Shown piece by piece: positions 11,275 to 22,955 of a stretch of DNA of 64,000 bases. Made by a program: the position numbers and the translations under genes. The DNA comes from Apostichopus japonicus. Lineage: Eukaryota; Echinodermata; Holothuroidea; Aspidochirotida; Stichopodidae. A model generated the notes under the pieces. The model made no database searches. It saw nothing but the letters and a program-made list of their open reading frames with translations, and was not told where the DNA came from. The stretch spans positions 25,231,398 through 25,295,397 of the forward strand of contig NC_092577.1 in assembly GCF_037975245.1 (NCBI RefSeq). Reading direction: 5' to 3'. Every line of letters begins with the position of its first letter. Positions within the stretch are counted from its first letter, which is position 1.

Positions 11275-11689
11275 TGCGCAGGCCTGTTTTGTCTACTATC
11301 GGGACGGCGTACCCCGGATGAAGTTGAGGGGGGGGGGGGTTGTATAGGCGTTACATAATATGGGTTGGGGGTTCTGTTTGTGGTTTGGAGTTGGCTTTTT
11401 GGGGCTGGTTTGTAGAGCTTTATTGTTTTTGGTTCTGTTGGCCTTTGGGTCCGTGTCCTTTTCACGTCACGTTAAACGCTACATTTATATACATTTGTGG
11501 GTTAGTTAAAGATTTCTGTTTTGGGGTTTTTGGTGGTTGTTAAACAGACGGATTGTTTTGGGTTTTGTTGACCTTTGGTCCGTGTCCGTTTTCTTTGCAC
11601 GTAAAAAGTACACAAAACGTAAGGGTATGGGCCGACATCCAACTTTGTCTTTGTCTGTCTTTGTTAGTATTTTGTGAAGTATTTAGTGG

Positions 11690-11970
11690 CGACGAACTAA
11701 CGGGTTACGAAGTCATAAGTTCCCGAACCCTAATCCCTAACCTTGTTTTTAAGTAAACCCAACGGGCTACGAAGTCAGAAGTGGTGGAATGGAGGTTGAA
11801 TTATTTATTGGCGACGAACCAACGGGCTACGAATTCGGAAGTTCCCTAACCCTATCCCTAACCAACGGGCCAACGGGCTACGAAGACATTCTTTCATCCA
11901 CTTTAACCTCGTAGCCCGTAGCACCTATTTTGGTTTCAATAACGCGGGTATTCGACAGCTATGCCGTCAG
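11690..11970. repeat. Dispersed repeat with aacgggctacgaag motif, copy 2
   Basis: Same block order as 7,489-7,700: gcgacgaac.aacggg, ccctaatccctaacc, repeated caacgggctacgaa, then the tcatccactttaacctcg end and ttcgacagctatgcc. Copy 2 has more internal aacgggctac units, so unit number varies. Confidence 0.7.
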
Positions 11971-12197
11971 TACATACATCTGCACTCAATACCCACAGCA
12001 CAGTATACAAATGATACAGCGATGGACATCTCAGGTACAGTTAAAGATAACAATTATCACGTTTCATTACTGTCTGCATTTTGTAGCGACACGAACAAAA
12101 CGTCACTTGCAAGCAACAGAAACTTTTTCAGACGGCCGCACGCGGTTTGGGCGAGTCTTCAATGCCTTTAACCGGCCTGTCCTTATAATTTTTTTTT
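11971..12197. other. No feature seen
   Basis: Short unassigned spacer ending in a run of ten G at 12,200. The LINE copy starts just after the G run with its first ~25 codons replaced, so the G run marks a deletion junction. Confidence 0.3.
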
Positions 12198-14626
12198 GTG
12201 GGGGGGGGGGCTCCTCTGGGGCGTCGGGAATTGTTAAGTTGTCCTTCACCAGTGAAACCGGTTCAAGTTTTTAGTATTTTGAAAAGCAAGGGTGTTTTTG
12301 TGCCTGTAGAGGTTCATCTTTGCAAGCTCTCCATGGTCGGTAATACGTACGATTTACGTTTTACCGGTCACGTGGGCGTCGCGTTGCTGAGTAACGTCGA
12401 GGGGATGGCGGTTACCCATACGGATCGCCGTATGGGTAACTCTCATCCACGTAGGACTGTCAAGGCTGCCAAAATGTGCTCCTATGCCCTGAGGTATTGA
12501 ATGGGCACCGACAACAAACAGGACATTCCCTCCTTCCTGTATACTGCAGGGCATAAAGCCTACGTGCGGTATCCCGGTCAGCCCCGTACCGGCTTCAAGT
12601 GGAGACCGGGCACGAGGCCAAAGGTTGCCCGAACAAGAAATATGGGCGCTGCCTTCGTCTTGGGCATGCTAGCACCGCTTACCTAAACGAGGTTGTGTGC
12701 TCACTCTGTGGGAAGGAAGGACATGTCTTTCGCGCTTGTCTCTCCTCGTGTCTCTATGACTAAGAGTGGGGGTAAGCCTAAGGCGTAAAGTTCCGACGCA
12801 CCTATACTGCCTCGGAGGGAGCTTCACGAGAGGAGGGGGAATCTGGTGGGATTTTACCCTCCCCTGCACCTTCTTCACCACACCGCGAAGCCGGCTTCCC
12901 CCATCAACTCGTCCAGTTCCGGAGGCTCAGTGATCATCGAGTCTCAGGAGGCTCTGTCTGACAGCGACTCCGGAGACTCGCTGATCATCAAGCCGAAACG
13001 TGCCAATGGGACGAGCTGGTACGACGAGATGGGGGAGCCCTATCTAAAAAGGTCGGCTTCAAGTGACGACTCGGACGATGATATGTCGTCTAGTCGGAGT
13101 AGGTTTGCCTCATTGTCCTCTCATGGCTCATACACTTTCAGTTGCCACTTTGAACGTGAATGGCATGCGGGATCATCGAAGCGCAGTCGCATTTTCTAGT
13201 ATTGTAAGTCCATGGAGGTCGACTGCGTTTGCCTACAAAAAAGATGGAAGAAGGTGTCCCTCTATGGGCTTTATGAGTGGGTGGTGGGCTGCATGCTTCG
13301 TCTTCATCCTGTGGCACTGCCATCCTTCTGTCACCTCGTCGGGCGGGTTGTGCCACTAGGGTGGAGACGGACGACGAGGGCCGATTGGTTTGCATTCTAT
13401 TCCACAGGGTAATATCTCCCTTTGTACTGTGTGTATGCTCCCATATTTTTTTGGACACGCTGCCTTCCTTTGTTCTTGGTAGTGCACCATGTGTCATGGT
13501 CGGAGACTAACTGTGTCCCAGACTCGGGTCTTGACAGACTCTGGTCTTCTGTGTCTGCTAGTCCTGACGCCGGGATCACAGAACTGGACGGATTCACTTT
13601 GGCACACCCTTTAGCCCATGTCTGGATGCATATGCACCCGTGTAGTAAGTGGGGTGTATACGTGGGTGAGGGCCAACGGAGAATATGCCTCAGGATAGAT
13701 CGAGTGTATGCGCCCGTAAGTTTTAAATTTTCGGGTTGCGAGACGCTGAGCTGTCCGCTCTCTGACCATGGAATCTCTCTGACCCTATGGGAGCTGAACT
13801 GTCAGATTCTTGGCGACGCAGAGTTCCGCCAAGGTTTCGAGAGCAGGTACAAAGGATGGCAAACATTGAAGCCGGCCTTTGCCTGTACATCCCAAATGGT
13901 GGGATGATGTCAAGTTGCGCATCAAACGCTACGCAATTTAGTATTGCGTGACCCTCGCACGGCGGCGGAGAGAAAACTTCTCGAAGCTGTGCGCGGAGGT
14001 GAATTTTGGCCACCCCTCGGCTGTCATCGCTTTGCAGACTTATCTAGATGAAAAGTACCACGGTGCCCGCGTCAGGGCCTGTGTCGAAGCGGTGAAGGCT
14101 GAGGAGCGCCCTTCACTGAGGTTTTACCATTTCGTTAGCTCATCGGCGGGTGAGAGACGAGTCCCATCAGTGCGCGCTACTGATGGGACCGTGGATAGCG
14201 ACCCTCACGGCATCGTCCGCGTGTACAAAGATTATTTTTCAAGTTTGTTTACGCGTGGCAACGTCGACTCGTCGGCGCAGGCCGAAATGCTGAGGGGAAT
14301 CTCAAAAACTGTTCACCACGAGGTCAATGATATTGGGGGGGGGGAGGGATAACCACTGTTGAGCTTTGAAAGGCGCTTTCGAAGATGAAGAATGGCAAGT
14401 CCCCGGGTTCAGACGGGCTTCCGAGGGAGTTCTACCGAACCTTCTGGGCTTTAATCGGACCCGACATCAGAGCCGTCTTCGAAGACGCCTTCCAACTGCT
14501 AGATGTTAAACCAAAGTCAACGTCTGGGCATGATTACTTTGCTGCCAAAGTCTGGGGACCCATTGGATCCTCATAAGAAGCGCCCGGTCACCTTCTTAAA
14601 TGTGGACTGCAAGTTGCTGGCTAAGG
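12198..14626 (+). mobile_element. Decayed two-ORF LINE, 3' half missing
   Basis: A diverged copy of the element at 22,973-27,870. ORF1 remnants run from about 12,222 to 13,120: the VQVFSILKSKGV motif is visible via a frameshift, the zinc knuckles are broken, and the C-terminal GTSWYDEMGEP motif is present. ORF2 remnants start near 13,124 with the endonuclease motif VNGM, followed by deletions and frameshifts, then a clean stretch at 13,948-14,352 (RVRA.VEAVKAEERPSLRFY). The RT N-terminal motif KNGKSPGSDGLPREFYRTFW is at 14,388-14,447. Similarity ends at about 14,626, mid-RT, where kinase-like exon sequence on the other strand begins. It cannot encode an active protein. Confidence 0.85.
13948..14576 (+). 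pseudogene. LINE ORF2 remnant: linker and RT fingers
   Basis: Two overlapping open stretches match residues ~300-500 of the ORF2 at 24,315: the arginine-rich linker after the endonuclease and the start of the reverse transcriptase (KNGKSPGSDGLPREFYRTFW). A seven-to-nine G run at 14,334-14,347 and a small deletion near 14,500 break the frame. The catalytic YADD motif and everything after it are absent. Confidence 0.8.
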
Positions 14627-16669
14627 TTTTCTTTTTCATCACGGTTAAGCATGTTTTTCAATAGTGGCAGAAAAGTGTCATGTGTTCCAAGATGTTTAAG
14701 GCTATATTGACACTTTTTCATGTTTTTCGCCACACCTTCTGGATGATCAGCATAAGGCACTGTAGTTTCGAATGGGACATGTCCGTCGCTCAAAATGTAA
14801 TACATGAGGCATGCCAACATCTCAAAGAATGAAAAATACTTACAATATATTGGAATGTATTGTATTAATTGTATGTCAATTGTATGTCAAGTTCCAAAAG
14901 TGAGATTGAAGATCTTCCTCTTTTACCAGACATTGTCCTTAGTATTGGATCCATAACTACCCGTACCGCTGAAATCATTTGAAAATTTATTGTTCATGCC
15001 ATTAAAAAGTAAGAACTAATCCAGTCAGATTTCTGCCAGTGTTCTGTACAGCAGAGATGTTTGTGTCATTTTTCTTAACAGAAATAAGTAGATAAATAGA
15101 GGTGAAGTAGTTGTGTGGAGACCGGTAAGTGACAAGTGAAGTCAATTTTAAAGATTTCCAGCATCCAGTGAATAACGAATGTTGCATTGCTTATCGGGAA
15201 AAAAATCACTGCAAACCAATTCTTTAGGTATCATGCGCTCAACATTTACAAAACTGTTGTGGTTATGATTGCATGGATAGTTAGACAATTGGTCTTCGAA
15301 GAGAGAAACGTGTTGAAGTTTTAAGTGCACATTATGTAGTCTGTGCAATAACGATATTTTGGGATGCTCGGCCAAATTTACTGTGTATGAGATAGTAAGT
15401 GGAACGCAAGGCAAGAACATGTGGAGGTAATGCGATGCAACACAATTACATTTTCAAGCGAAAAATGTTTTGGGAAGTGTTTTATTATACTATAAAAGTC
15501 TAAAAGAGTAATTTCATAACAAAAGTGTCTGATAATCTAAGGAGGGAAAAAGGTTGATGCATCGAGGAGTAGTTAGATCTATGTAGATTGGACATGGTGT
15601 TTTCATAACAGGACTTTATAAACATGATTATCTGTAATCTCTTTAACACTTAGTAGGCGTAAAGTGGAGTAGCGTTATAAACTCTTTACCCAATTCCATG
15701 CTTTACCACTAATCACAAGTAGTCTTGAAATAACATTGACTTTGCAATAATCAAGAAGGAGGCATATTGACAATAGATTCCACAATCACATTACCAGAGG
15801 TGACCGTCCACCGAACAGTGACCCATCTTAATTGGCAAGTAAGCACAGGGCTAAATAAGCCTTTCATGGCAAATTGAGTTTATCCCATGACTGATGGAGT
15901 GCATGGCAAAAGAATGTGAAACCGGTCACAGTTGTCTCATTTCCAACGAGCGAGAAAATTAAGGCTTATAATCATTGGACAAATGTACTGTAAATCCTTT
16001 AATGTAAACAAGGACTTGTCTTGTTTTCTTTTGCCATCTTTCTTTACCAGGAAAACTCTGTCTCTACGGGAAAATCCTACTCCCAAATTCAACATCCTTG
16101 TCCATCTTATTGATATATTTATGCATGGAGAGAAGTGAACAAATATATAATTGTCTAATCTTGAAACAGGGCTTCACTGTTCATATATTATTGACCTACC
16201 AGTAATTTCTATGAAAGCAATAGCAGGATCATTGCAAAAGCTATCAGATTTGATTTTCATATCTTGAAAATTCAATATATATACTTATAATGAACAGACT
16301 GGATAAAACCAAGTGGTATATAATTCACTATTCTCTCGTTAAAATCAAGGCTGGCTGAAACAGACAGTTTAGATCAATTTGTGATAAAATTGATGCTGCC
16401 AGGATATATTTAGTAGCTTGACAGTGGTTGAAATACAGCAGCAATCCTGTTAATTCAAAGCAAATACTTGTTATATCTCACCTGGATGTCTGATGACTTC
16501 TTGTGTCGGCAACGACACAAGAAGTCATCAGCAACGCTGGTATATATACAACGCTGGTATTTTCCAGCGGAGAGTTCCCATTGTTTGTAAAAAGGGTAGT
16601 GGTATTTGTAATTGGTCTACAAATACCAAAATCTTCCAAAAGTATCTTTCCATTGTGATCTACGAACAA
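14627..16669 (-). pseudogene. Protein kinase-like gene fragment (IRE1/RNase L-like C-lobe)
   Basis: Two minus-strand exon-like pieces. The upstream piece (~16,482-16,669) reads FVDHNGKILLEDFGICRP, a kinase subdomain VII with the DFG metal-binding motif, and ends at a good donor (CCAG|GTGAGA). The downstream piece starts at 14,820 after an acceptor-like ttctttgag and reads LACLMYYILSDGHVPFE, then FLPLLKNMLNRDEKE, the subdomain IX-XI pattern. Spacing and wording (a YY.LS.G..PF block, then ML..D...) recall IRE1 and RNase L, but the assignment within kinases is tentative. The second piece is cut at 14,626 where LINE sequence begins, so the C-terminus is lost. No N-lobe, catalytic-loop HRD exon or clean acceptor for the first piece was found. 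A perfect hairpin and a direct repeat lie in the first piece. Confidence 0.5.
16491..16530. repeat. Perfect 18 bp inverted repeat with 4-base loop
   Basis: Arms tgatgacttcttgtgtcg (16,491-16,508) and its exact complement (16,513-16,530) flank gcaa. It lies at the 3' end of the kinase-like exon. Beside it the word caacgctggtat occurs twice in direct orientation, separated by five bases. Confidence 0.95.
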
Positions 16670-17639
16670 TGTGCAATTAGTTTAGGCAATAAATCAATAA
16701 AAGACAATACGACTTATGCACACAAAAGTGAACTATTGTTTCTTTTACATCACTAGCAAACTTGAATTATACATTCATATGTGATTTTCTGCTTTATTTC
16801 AAGCTGTAAACTTATTAAATTTAAAGTGTCTTGTACATGATATTAACACCACTACAATGTTTCTGGTTATAACTTCGTAAAATGATATACTAAAAGGGAC
16901 ATTTACAAGTTCAATGGTACCTCATTTTTCGCGGTGGTACTTTTCCTCACTGGGACTTGAAATTATATATTTTGTTACTTTGGCGGAAGGAAGAACCACT
17001 GGTAGGCATTCCCTTATGTACTTCCCATGATGCAGTGAAAAGTACGACTTTTAAATTGTGCCAATAAAAATCGTTATGACTGCATTAGCTTTAACTAGTC
17101 TCTCTTAGTATTGTCGGCTACCGTGTCGGAACCATGTAGAGGACTGGTTGTAACTGACGTTGCCCTGTGTTGATCTCCGGGTGAGCCACTGATGGTAATC
17201 GCCATGGTTCGTTACCCATGACTGGATGGTACAACGGTGGTTGTAGCTGGTGCTGGGTGTCAGTGGTTGAACGTTACTCCGTAACTTTTGGTGACAGGTA
17301 ATACCGAGGAATACCCATGTAGTTGGTAGGCCACAATTCTCCACCCTGCTTCTCTGTTCTCGTAAGCTAATCTCATCATACTTGTACAGAGGGGAATGTG
17401 ATGCCCCTACCTGGATTACCTCCTGCACTGGAGTGGCACCGTCTCGAATATATGTTGTATTGACATGTTGTTCTGAAGTACATATTGGTAATCAGGTTGC
17501 ATTTGGTTTGCTTGGATATTGATAACCAAATCGGACAGGTTTGCTTCGTTCACGACCAGAACGGGTGTAGGGGTACTCTTCTGCCACTAGATCAGCTGAG
17601 ACTGAATTTCATTTCCCGGGTTAGGCAATCGAATCCCAG
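16670..17639. other. No gene recognised
   Basis: AT-rich, with no domain in any frame. The 107-codon minus-strand frame at 17,105-17,428 has no recognisable motif. Confidence 0.35.
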
Positions 17640-17960
17640 CCAGCAATCATAATTGGGCCCCAAACGGGCTGCCAAATGGCCCCAATTGGGCTTCCCGATA
17701 GGGGCCCATTCAGATTTGTCATTCCGTTCCACACAGGGCCCAATTGGGCCAAACAGATTGGGGCCCAAGAGTGGCCCAAACTGGTCCCAGTTGGGCCAGA
17801 CTGATTGGGGCCCATACCAATCCCATACGGGGACTAACCGGGCTAGCTGTCTGGGGCCCATTCTGGGCCCAATCGTTTTGGCCCACACAGAACCCATACT
17901 GTGCCCAATCAGGTAACCCACATTGGGCCTAACTGGGCCAACTGTGTGGTCCAAATTTTA
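17640..17960. repeat. TGGGCC-rich minisatellite, ~20 bp units
   Basis: Degenerate ~20 bp units centred on ttgggccca and tggggccca. Because the core ggggcccc/gggccc is its own complement, both strands read open for 60-120 codons with G-P-W-N-rich peptides. These are repeat products, not genes. Confidence 0.85.
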
Positions 17961-19427
17961 AGCCCAGCTGGTTCACTGTGTCCCTTAAAATAGTTCAGTT
18001 ATGTGCAGGTTCACCACCTCTCAGCATTCAGGAAAGTGGCTGAAAGTCAAGTTTCAATCACGACCATGGGATGGGGACGTAAATTTAGTCCTGGGAGCAT
18101 GCAGGAAGTGTTCGTAAAAGTTTTACGTTTGTCTCAGCGTGAAAGTGTAGTCGACCCTATCATCCAAAGGACGAGAGATGAGCTTGGTTGCACTTGTGTC
18201 CCACATATTATAGTAGGTTGTTGAATGGTGGTCAATAACACTTGAACCGTTCATGTACTGTCGTGGTACAGCAGAGATTAATTGCCTCAGAAACATATCT
18301 AAATAAAAACAAATGTATTCATGTCTACATTCATTAAAATATATTTTTCAAGAAGACAACGATGAAAACTAAACAATAATTCATAAATTCCATAATTACA
18401 TTTATTTGAAAGAAAAATATGAAACTCTCAAAACTGAAACTATACAGTATGCATCCTAATTGGTGGGAACATTTTGGCATTTGGAGAAAGAATAAAATGT
18501 CCAGGCAAACCCTGCAAATGTTAACGATGAGGGCAACATGCTATATATTGCACATACTTTTGCATTGCAATACAATGCGAATGTTGCTTAGGGCCAACAG
18601 TATGTATGATAGATCATCCTCTGGATCAAATGGAATCATAAAAACATGAAGTCATTTAAAATCGTGACAGAAAGCTGAACTTTTACTTTTTCTGGCAAGG
18701 TGAGAATAAACATCTTCAATGTTTTATGACAAGATGATGGCATAGGTAATAACAAATAGTACTAAAGTAAATGTGGAAAACACAAAAATAGAAATGGATG
18801 GATGTACTCTAGTGTGATGAGCAAGAATGAAGGTGTATAATCATTTAATGTATATACGACACAATGAAAAAAAATGGAATGGTTTAGAACTAAGCATAAA
18901 AATTCACATCAAAGGGCAAGTGTACTCAAAATGTGATTTATGTATGTTATAGAGCTCTAAACATCATGCCAGTAGCTATTTATCCCATCTCTATACAGGG
19001 ACGTAGCTAAGGCCTGATGATTGGAGGGGGGGGGGGGTGTAGTGGCTGAAATTCCAACTGGATGGGTTTTGGAGCCAGAAAATTGTGACTGCTGCCTTGT
19101 ACCCCCTCCCCCTACTACTCATCAAAATTACCATGTTCAACGTGCGCGTAGTGCGCTGAATCAATTTTCAATACATCTGTACCACTGGCCCTCACTTCAC
19201 AGTAAGCAACTGAGTGTAGTTATCTGCTTGAAGGCTACATAGACTACTGACTACAAAAGCTACGTTAATGTAACAAAGGGAATTTGTTTTTTTCAACAAA
19301 TTATATTCGAAGACATAGTGAATTACCAAAAATTACAGTGCTTTTTACTAGCACGCTTAATATTCTTTTACTTAGGGGGGGGGGGGGGTTGAGGCTATTT
19401 ATCACTCACATGAAACAATTTCAATAG
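17961..19427. other. No gene recognised; transposon-end-like motif at 18,996
   Basis: AT-rich unassigned DNA. At 18,996-19,030 cagggacgtagcta is followed by a run of ten or more G; this layout recurs many times in the window (see findings). A second G run follows at 19,375-19,388. Confidence 0.35.
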
Positions 19428-19680
19428 TTCACTTCATTCCAACTGAGAATTTGGAATGAAGTGAAGAATTAAACATTTTGCAGAAAATGTTTCAATTGGT
19501 CAGATGGAATGAAGTGAACAATTGAACATTTTGAAGCAAAATTTCCAATTGACGAGATATGATAAGTTGTCCATTAAACATTTTGGAGAAAAATGTCCAA
19601 TTGACGAGATATGATTAGTTGTCAATTAAAGATTTTTCAGAAAATTTTTCAATTGCTCAGTTAAACGAACTGAGCAATCC
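19428..19680. repeat. ~52 bp minisatellite bracketed by inverted repeats
   Basis: Four units at ~52-53 base period, seen from attraaacatttt words at about 19,467, 19,520, 19,572 and 19,624, each with a (t)ccaattg end. A 15 bp inverted repeat (ttcacttcattccaa, 19,428-19,442 with 19,451-19,465) opens the array. An 11 bp inverted repeat (attgctcagtt, 19,652-19,662 with 19,668-19,678) closes it. Confidence 0.8.
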
Positions 19681-22109
19681 AACATTTTTTTGATATTTGA
19701 TAGATTTTATCTTGTTATCTAAACAATTTACTGAAAAATGTCAACTTATCGGGCAAAGTTTTTCTTATGTTGATGGCACTTTTAAGCTTCCATAAATTAG
19801 CATTGAGTGTCTCAATTGTATATACCATAGAGCCAATGTATATCCTCAACTTACTTGAAGCTAGCGAACAGGGTCAACCTACCCAATAGCAAAATTAATA
19901 CATAAATTAACCGAATTCAAGCTGAACTTTGTACAGTAGTTCTAGGCATATTTTTTAGAGTATTAAAAATCATACAAAGTTTGTATAGTGCAGTGTAAGG
20001 ATCTTCAGATACAATTTCTCAATAAGGAAAACGTCGTAAATATGACTGATTAAAGGTAAATTTTGACCGAAAATTTTACGTCACTCAGAAATTACAAGAA
20101 TGTGAAAATTAGACTGCGACAGTCGGAAAAATTAGAGTGCAACAGTCTGAAATTCATGGAAGTTTTAACCCTATCTGTTCTTAAATGTTAACATGTCAGC
20201 ACTTGGGATTTAGTAAACATCATTTATTTGACATGTAAGGATCGTGTGGAAACATGTGTATATATTTCAAAGGGAAATATGACACTTTTAGTAATAGCCA
20301 GGTATTGACATGAAAAATATGGTGTGGCCATCCTCCTTTACATAACAAACTGCAAACAGTCATACCTTGGTAACTGAACATGCTATGAAGATGGAAATAG
20401 TGCTACCGATATGATTTTCAATGCTCTATCAGATAGGTGAACTACAGTTTCAATAAATGGCCCATTTAATCTAAGAAAAATCGGTTTGAACATGAAAAAT
20501 ACATATTTACAAATGAAATTGTCTTGCGGTTGATTATTGAAAAAAGCAATGGATAGGTTGACTGCGTCCAATTGATTGTCAAGATCGTGTTGACAGGCCT
20601 TGAGTTGTTCAGTAGTGAGTATTGGCAAAAACAGCTCCCTACTTTCCTGGAACTTAACAAAGGAGGCTGTAGGAATAGTAATAAAGGCAACAAAAATGCG
20701 TGGGTTCTCTCGTTAAATAGCGTCCTTAAAATGTTGAAGACGTGAGATTAGCCGAGGAGTACTGGAGATCGAAGGAGAACTCTGTGACCTGAAGAATTGC
20801 TGGCGAATTCCGTAAGCTTGTTAAATGCCTGCTAGCACAGCAAAGAATGACCCAGTCGTTGGTAGGATAGCGACGTAGCTTATCTATGGTATACGGAAGT
20901 CTACAACAGTGGCTCCTTCAGGCCTACAATAGCGATCGAAAGAATATGCCGTTGAATCAGTTACAAACAGAAATTAATGCGTGGTGATCCACTACGAGAC
21001 ATGTGTATTGGAAAACGAACAAGGAGACTAATCTTTGAAAAGTTTATAATGAAGACAAATAATACACCAACCGCGATTGCTCTGCAACTGTAAAAGGCTA
21101 AGTCAATGTAGACCGTAAGGATATGCTGTCGCGAGTAATACACGAAATGACAGGTGTAGGCTAGTTGCCTGATAATGCATATAACTTAGGCCGATAGGGT
21201 GTTGTCAAACTCAAACCTCTCATCTAATAATTCGGATCTATCCGTCTAGTCAAATTAAATGAAAAGTGGTCGGTCCTCCGGTACACGAAAATACACACAG
21301 TACACCGTCGCTCAGTCCAAGCTTAGATCGGTGGCGTGAGAATCTTTACGCCAAGCCGTGCTTGGAACTTCCAGAAGGTGGCGCGAAGTAGTAGTAGTAG
21401 ACTATAGGGCGCCTAGACTTACTATCCTATGAACAGCAACCGTGCTAGGCTACGCTGATAAACACTTATCACCTGCGACGCGGACAGGAGGTGATCGTTA
21501 GGCCTAGAGCTCGCGGAGCAGTATTTAACACGAGCGAGCAATGTCCGAACAAATATAGATAATAAAGGTTGAAGTTTCCGAGGTAAAGATATGCGTGTAG
21601 AGCTGTTATTAAGTATATTTATATAGGTCAGCTGGTACTCGTAATAGTAATAATCCACAAGTCGCGGAGGTCCTAAGCTAAGATGACGCATGTATTCCTC
21701 TGGTGAGTCCCTTAAAGTATTTTCCAAACGAGGCAACCCGTCACAGAAAGTTTACACTTCCGGAGATGAGGGTGCAAGGAAATAAAACTTCCTACAAATT
21801 CACCCAAATGAGTCACACACTCACAGAAAAAAATTGTTCCAAAATACTCACCGAGTACCAACTCCTTTCGAGTGAGTGATTGAATGATGAATTATGAATT
21901 GAAATTTTTCGATGGATTTCGTTGAATCATATCGGATTTCGGAAAGCGTTCTCTGTCATTTCTTTAGCTTTATCGCCGTAGAATGATCATGTGAGGACAT
22001 GAGCGCACGAGCGATACGTATTGGCGGCAAAGAAGCGCCTAATTCTGGAATCAGTGTTGCCAGTTGGCATTATCATAACGATAGTGCAGAGATATATACA
22101 TTAAAGTAG
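19681..22109. other. No gene recognised
   Basis: Largely AT-rich. The 104-codon minus-strand frame at 21,422-21,736 starts right after a stop and matches no family I know; it holds a tatataaatata word at 21,615 that could be a TATA box for minus-strand transcription. No LTR of the outer gypsy element could be matched here. Confidence 0.3.
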
Positions 22110-22464
22110 GTCAACCGAAAGAGTGAAACCCAGGGGCGTACCGTACGGGGGGTGGGGGTGTTTGTGAGTTTCGCAATGTTACCGATTTAACATATTTCTT
22201 GTACACCGGCAAGTTAAAATGTGGTTGTGCTGTGATAATATATACTTTGTCTTCAAAGTAGGACTGCAATTTGCCTGAGCCAGGTTGCCGGACACAATTT
22301 TTCACCAACACTCTTGTCTCCCGGCTGAATAGAGTGGTAATGCACTTTCCTATTATAAGTCTCTTGGCTCTTAGTCACTACTTTTTGAATGTTCTTGCTG
22401 ACTAAAGTATAGGACTCCTCCATTCTAGCTTTCCACTTAGAGGAGTACTCTGTTGGGTCTTTAG
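22110..22464 (-). pseudogene. Outer gypsy integrase C-terminal segment
   Basis: Reads a lysine-rich helix (VVTKSQETYNRKVHYHSIQPGD), then, after a frameshift, VLVKN..RQPGSGKLQSYFED and QPHFNLPVYKK, the standard tail of Ty3/gypsy integrase that follows the catalytic core. It ends at the target copy tttag (22,460-22,464) next to the inner element's LTR. Confidence 0.8.
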
Positions 22465-22600
22465 TGTAATGATTACAACTGATGTGAAGGATTGATTTAT
22501 TATCTTTAGTTTATTCGGTTTCTACTTTAAGATGGCATGTATGGACAGAGAGCGCTGGTGAGGGCGCTAATACAAAAGAACATAAGACATACTCATTACA
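22465..22600 (-). repeat. 3' LTR of inner gypsy element
   Basis: On the plus strand it begins tgtaatgattacaactgatg and ends catactcattaca. It pairs with 31,886-32,021. The short TGTAAT...ATTACA terminal inverted repeat is intact here. Confidence 0.92.
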
Positions 22601-22613
22601 TCTCCCTTTCTTC
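22601..22613 (-). promoter_or_regulatory. Polypurine tract of inner gypsy element
   Basis: On the minus strand gaagaaagggaga directly precedes the 3' LTR. A purine run in this position primes plus-strand DNA synthesis in LTR retrotransposons. Confidence 0.75.
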
Positions 22614-22663
22614 AGATATGAAATCATAGTATGGGGATTATATAAAGTGATAAAATACAAAGT

Positions 22664-22955
22664 TTAATAATATGAAGAGTTGACATCTCTGTTTGGTTTA
22701 ATTATTCTGTCCCTTTTAGATGTAATAATAGGAGACTCTCTATGAGTTGGGGTGTCACTTTCTTCTTCATCATCTACATCATAACCAAACTGCGGTACAT
22801 CCAAATATGGTAATATTCTCAAATCTCTGCGGTTCCGTCTATACTGTTCTACGCCTATTTGTACCACAAAAGATCTGGGGTATTGAGACTTTGCCACCAC
22901 CATTCTTGGCTTCCATTCTTTACCAAATCGTACACCGACAGCATCACCAACTTTA
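22664..22955 (-). pseudogene. Inner gypsy pol C-terminal tail
   Basis: Contains VGDAVGVRFGKEWKPR, a repeat of the small-barrel type found after gypsy integrases, then VVQIGVEQYRRNRRDLR and an acidic end. It is in line with the reading at 27,888-28,075 once the intervening LINE and one 17 bp target copy are removed. Confidence 0.8.

Larger units (their letters stand above)
9885..11609 (+). mobile_element. Non-autonomous LINE, ORF1-only, copy 1
   Basis: A LINE of the same clade as the 22,973 element but a different family. It has a 5' region, one ORF1, and a 3' UTR ending in ctttgcacgtaaaaagt, but essentially no ORF2. After the ORF1 stop the sequence passes from aggcctgt directly into 3' UTR containing cgttacataatatgggtt. 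The copy at 33,335-35,116 joins at the same point, so the deletion defines a family rather than a private loss. The 5' end is shorter than in copy 2. I found no clear target duplication. It would depend on another LINE's ORF2 protein for movement. Confidence 0.8.

Noticed and set aside
11740-11860. Telomere-like ccctaacc words
   Set aside because: Only short isolated words (ccctaatccctaacc, ccctatccctaacc) within a dispersed repeat; no array, so not an interstitial telomere.
15148-15420. 90-codon minus-strand frame with an acceptor-like site (catacacag), between the two kinase-like pieces
   Set aside because: It has no recognisable kinase motif and no good donor, so it was not added to the kinase-like gene.
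17105-17428. 107-codon minus-strand frame
   Set aside because: No motif, unusual composition, no neighbouring exons.
21422-21736. 104-codon minus-strand frame (EEYMRHLSLGPPRLVDYYYYE)
   Set aside because: Looks protein-like at first, but a stop precedes it, no clear splice sites bound it, and the tail is ordinary non-coding sequence.
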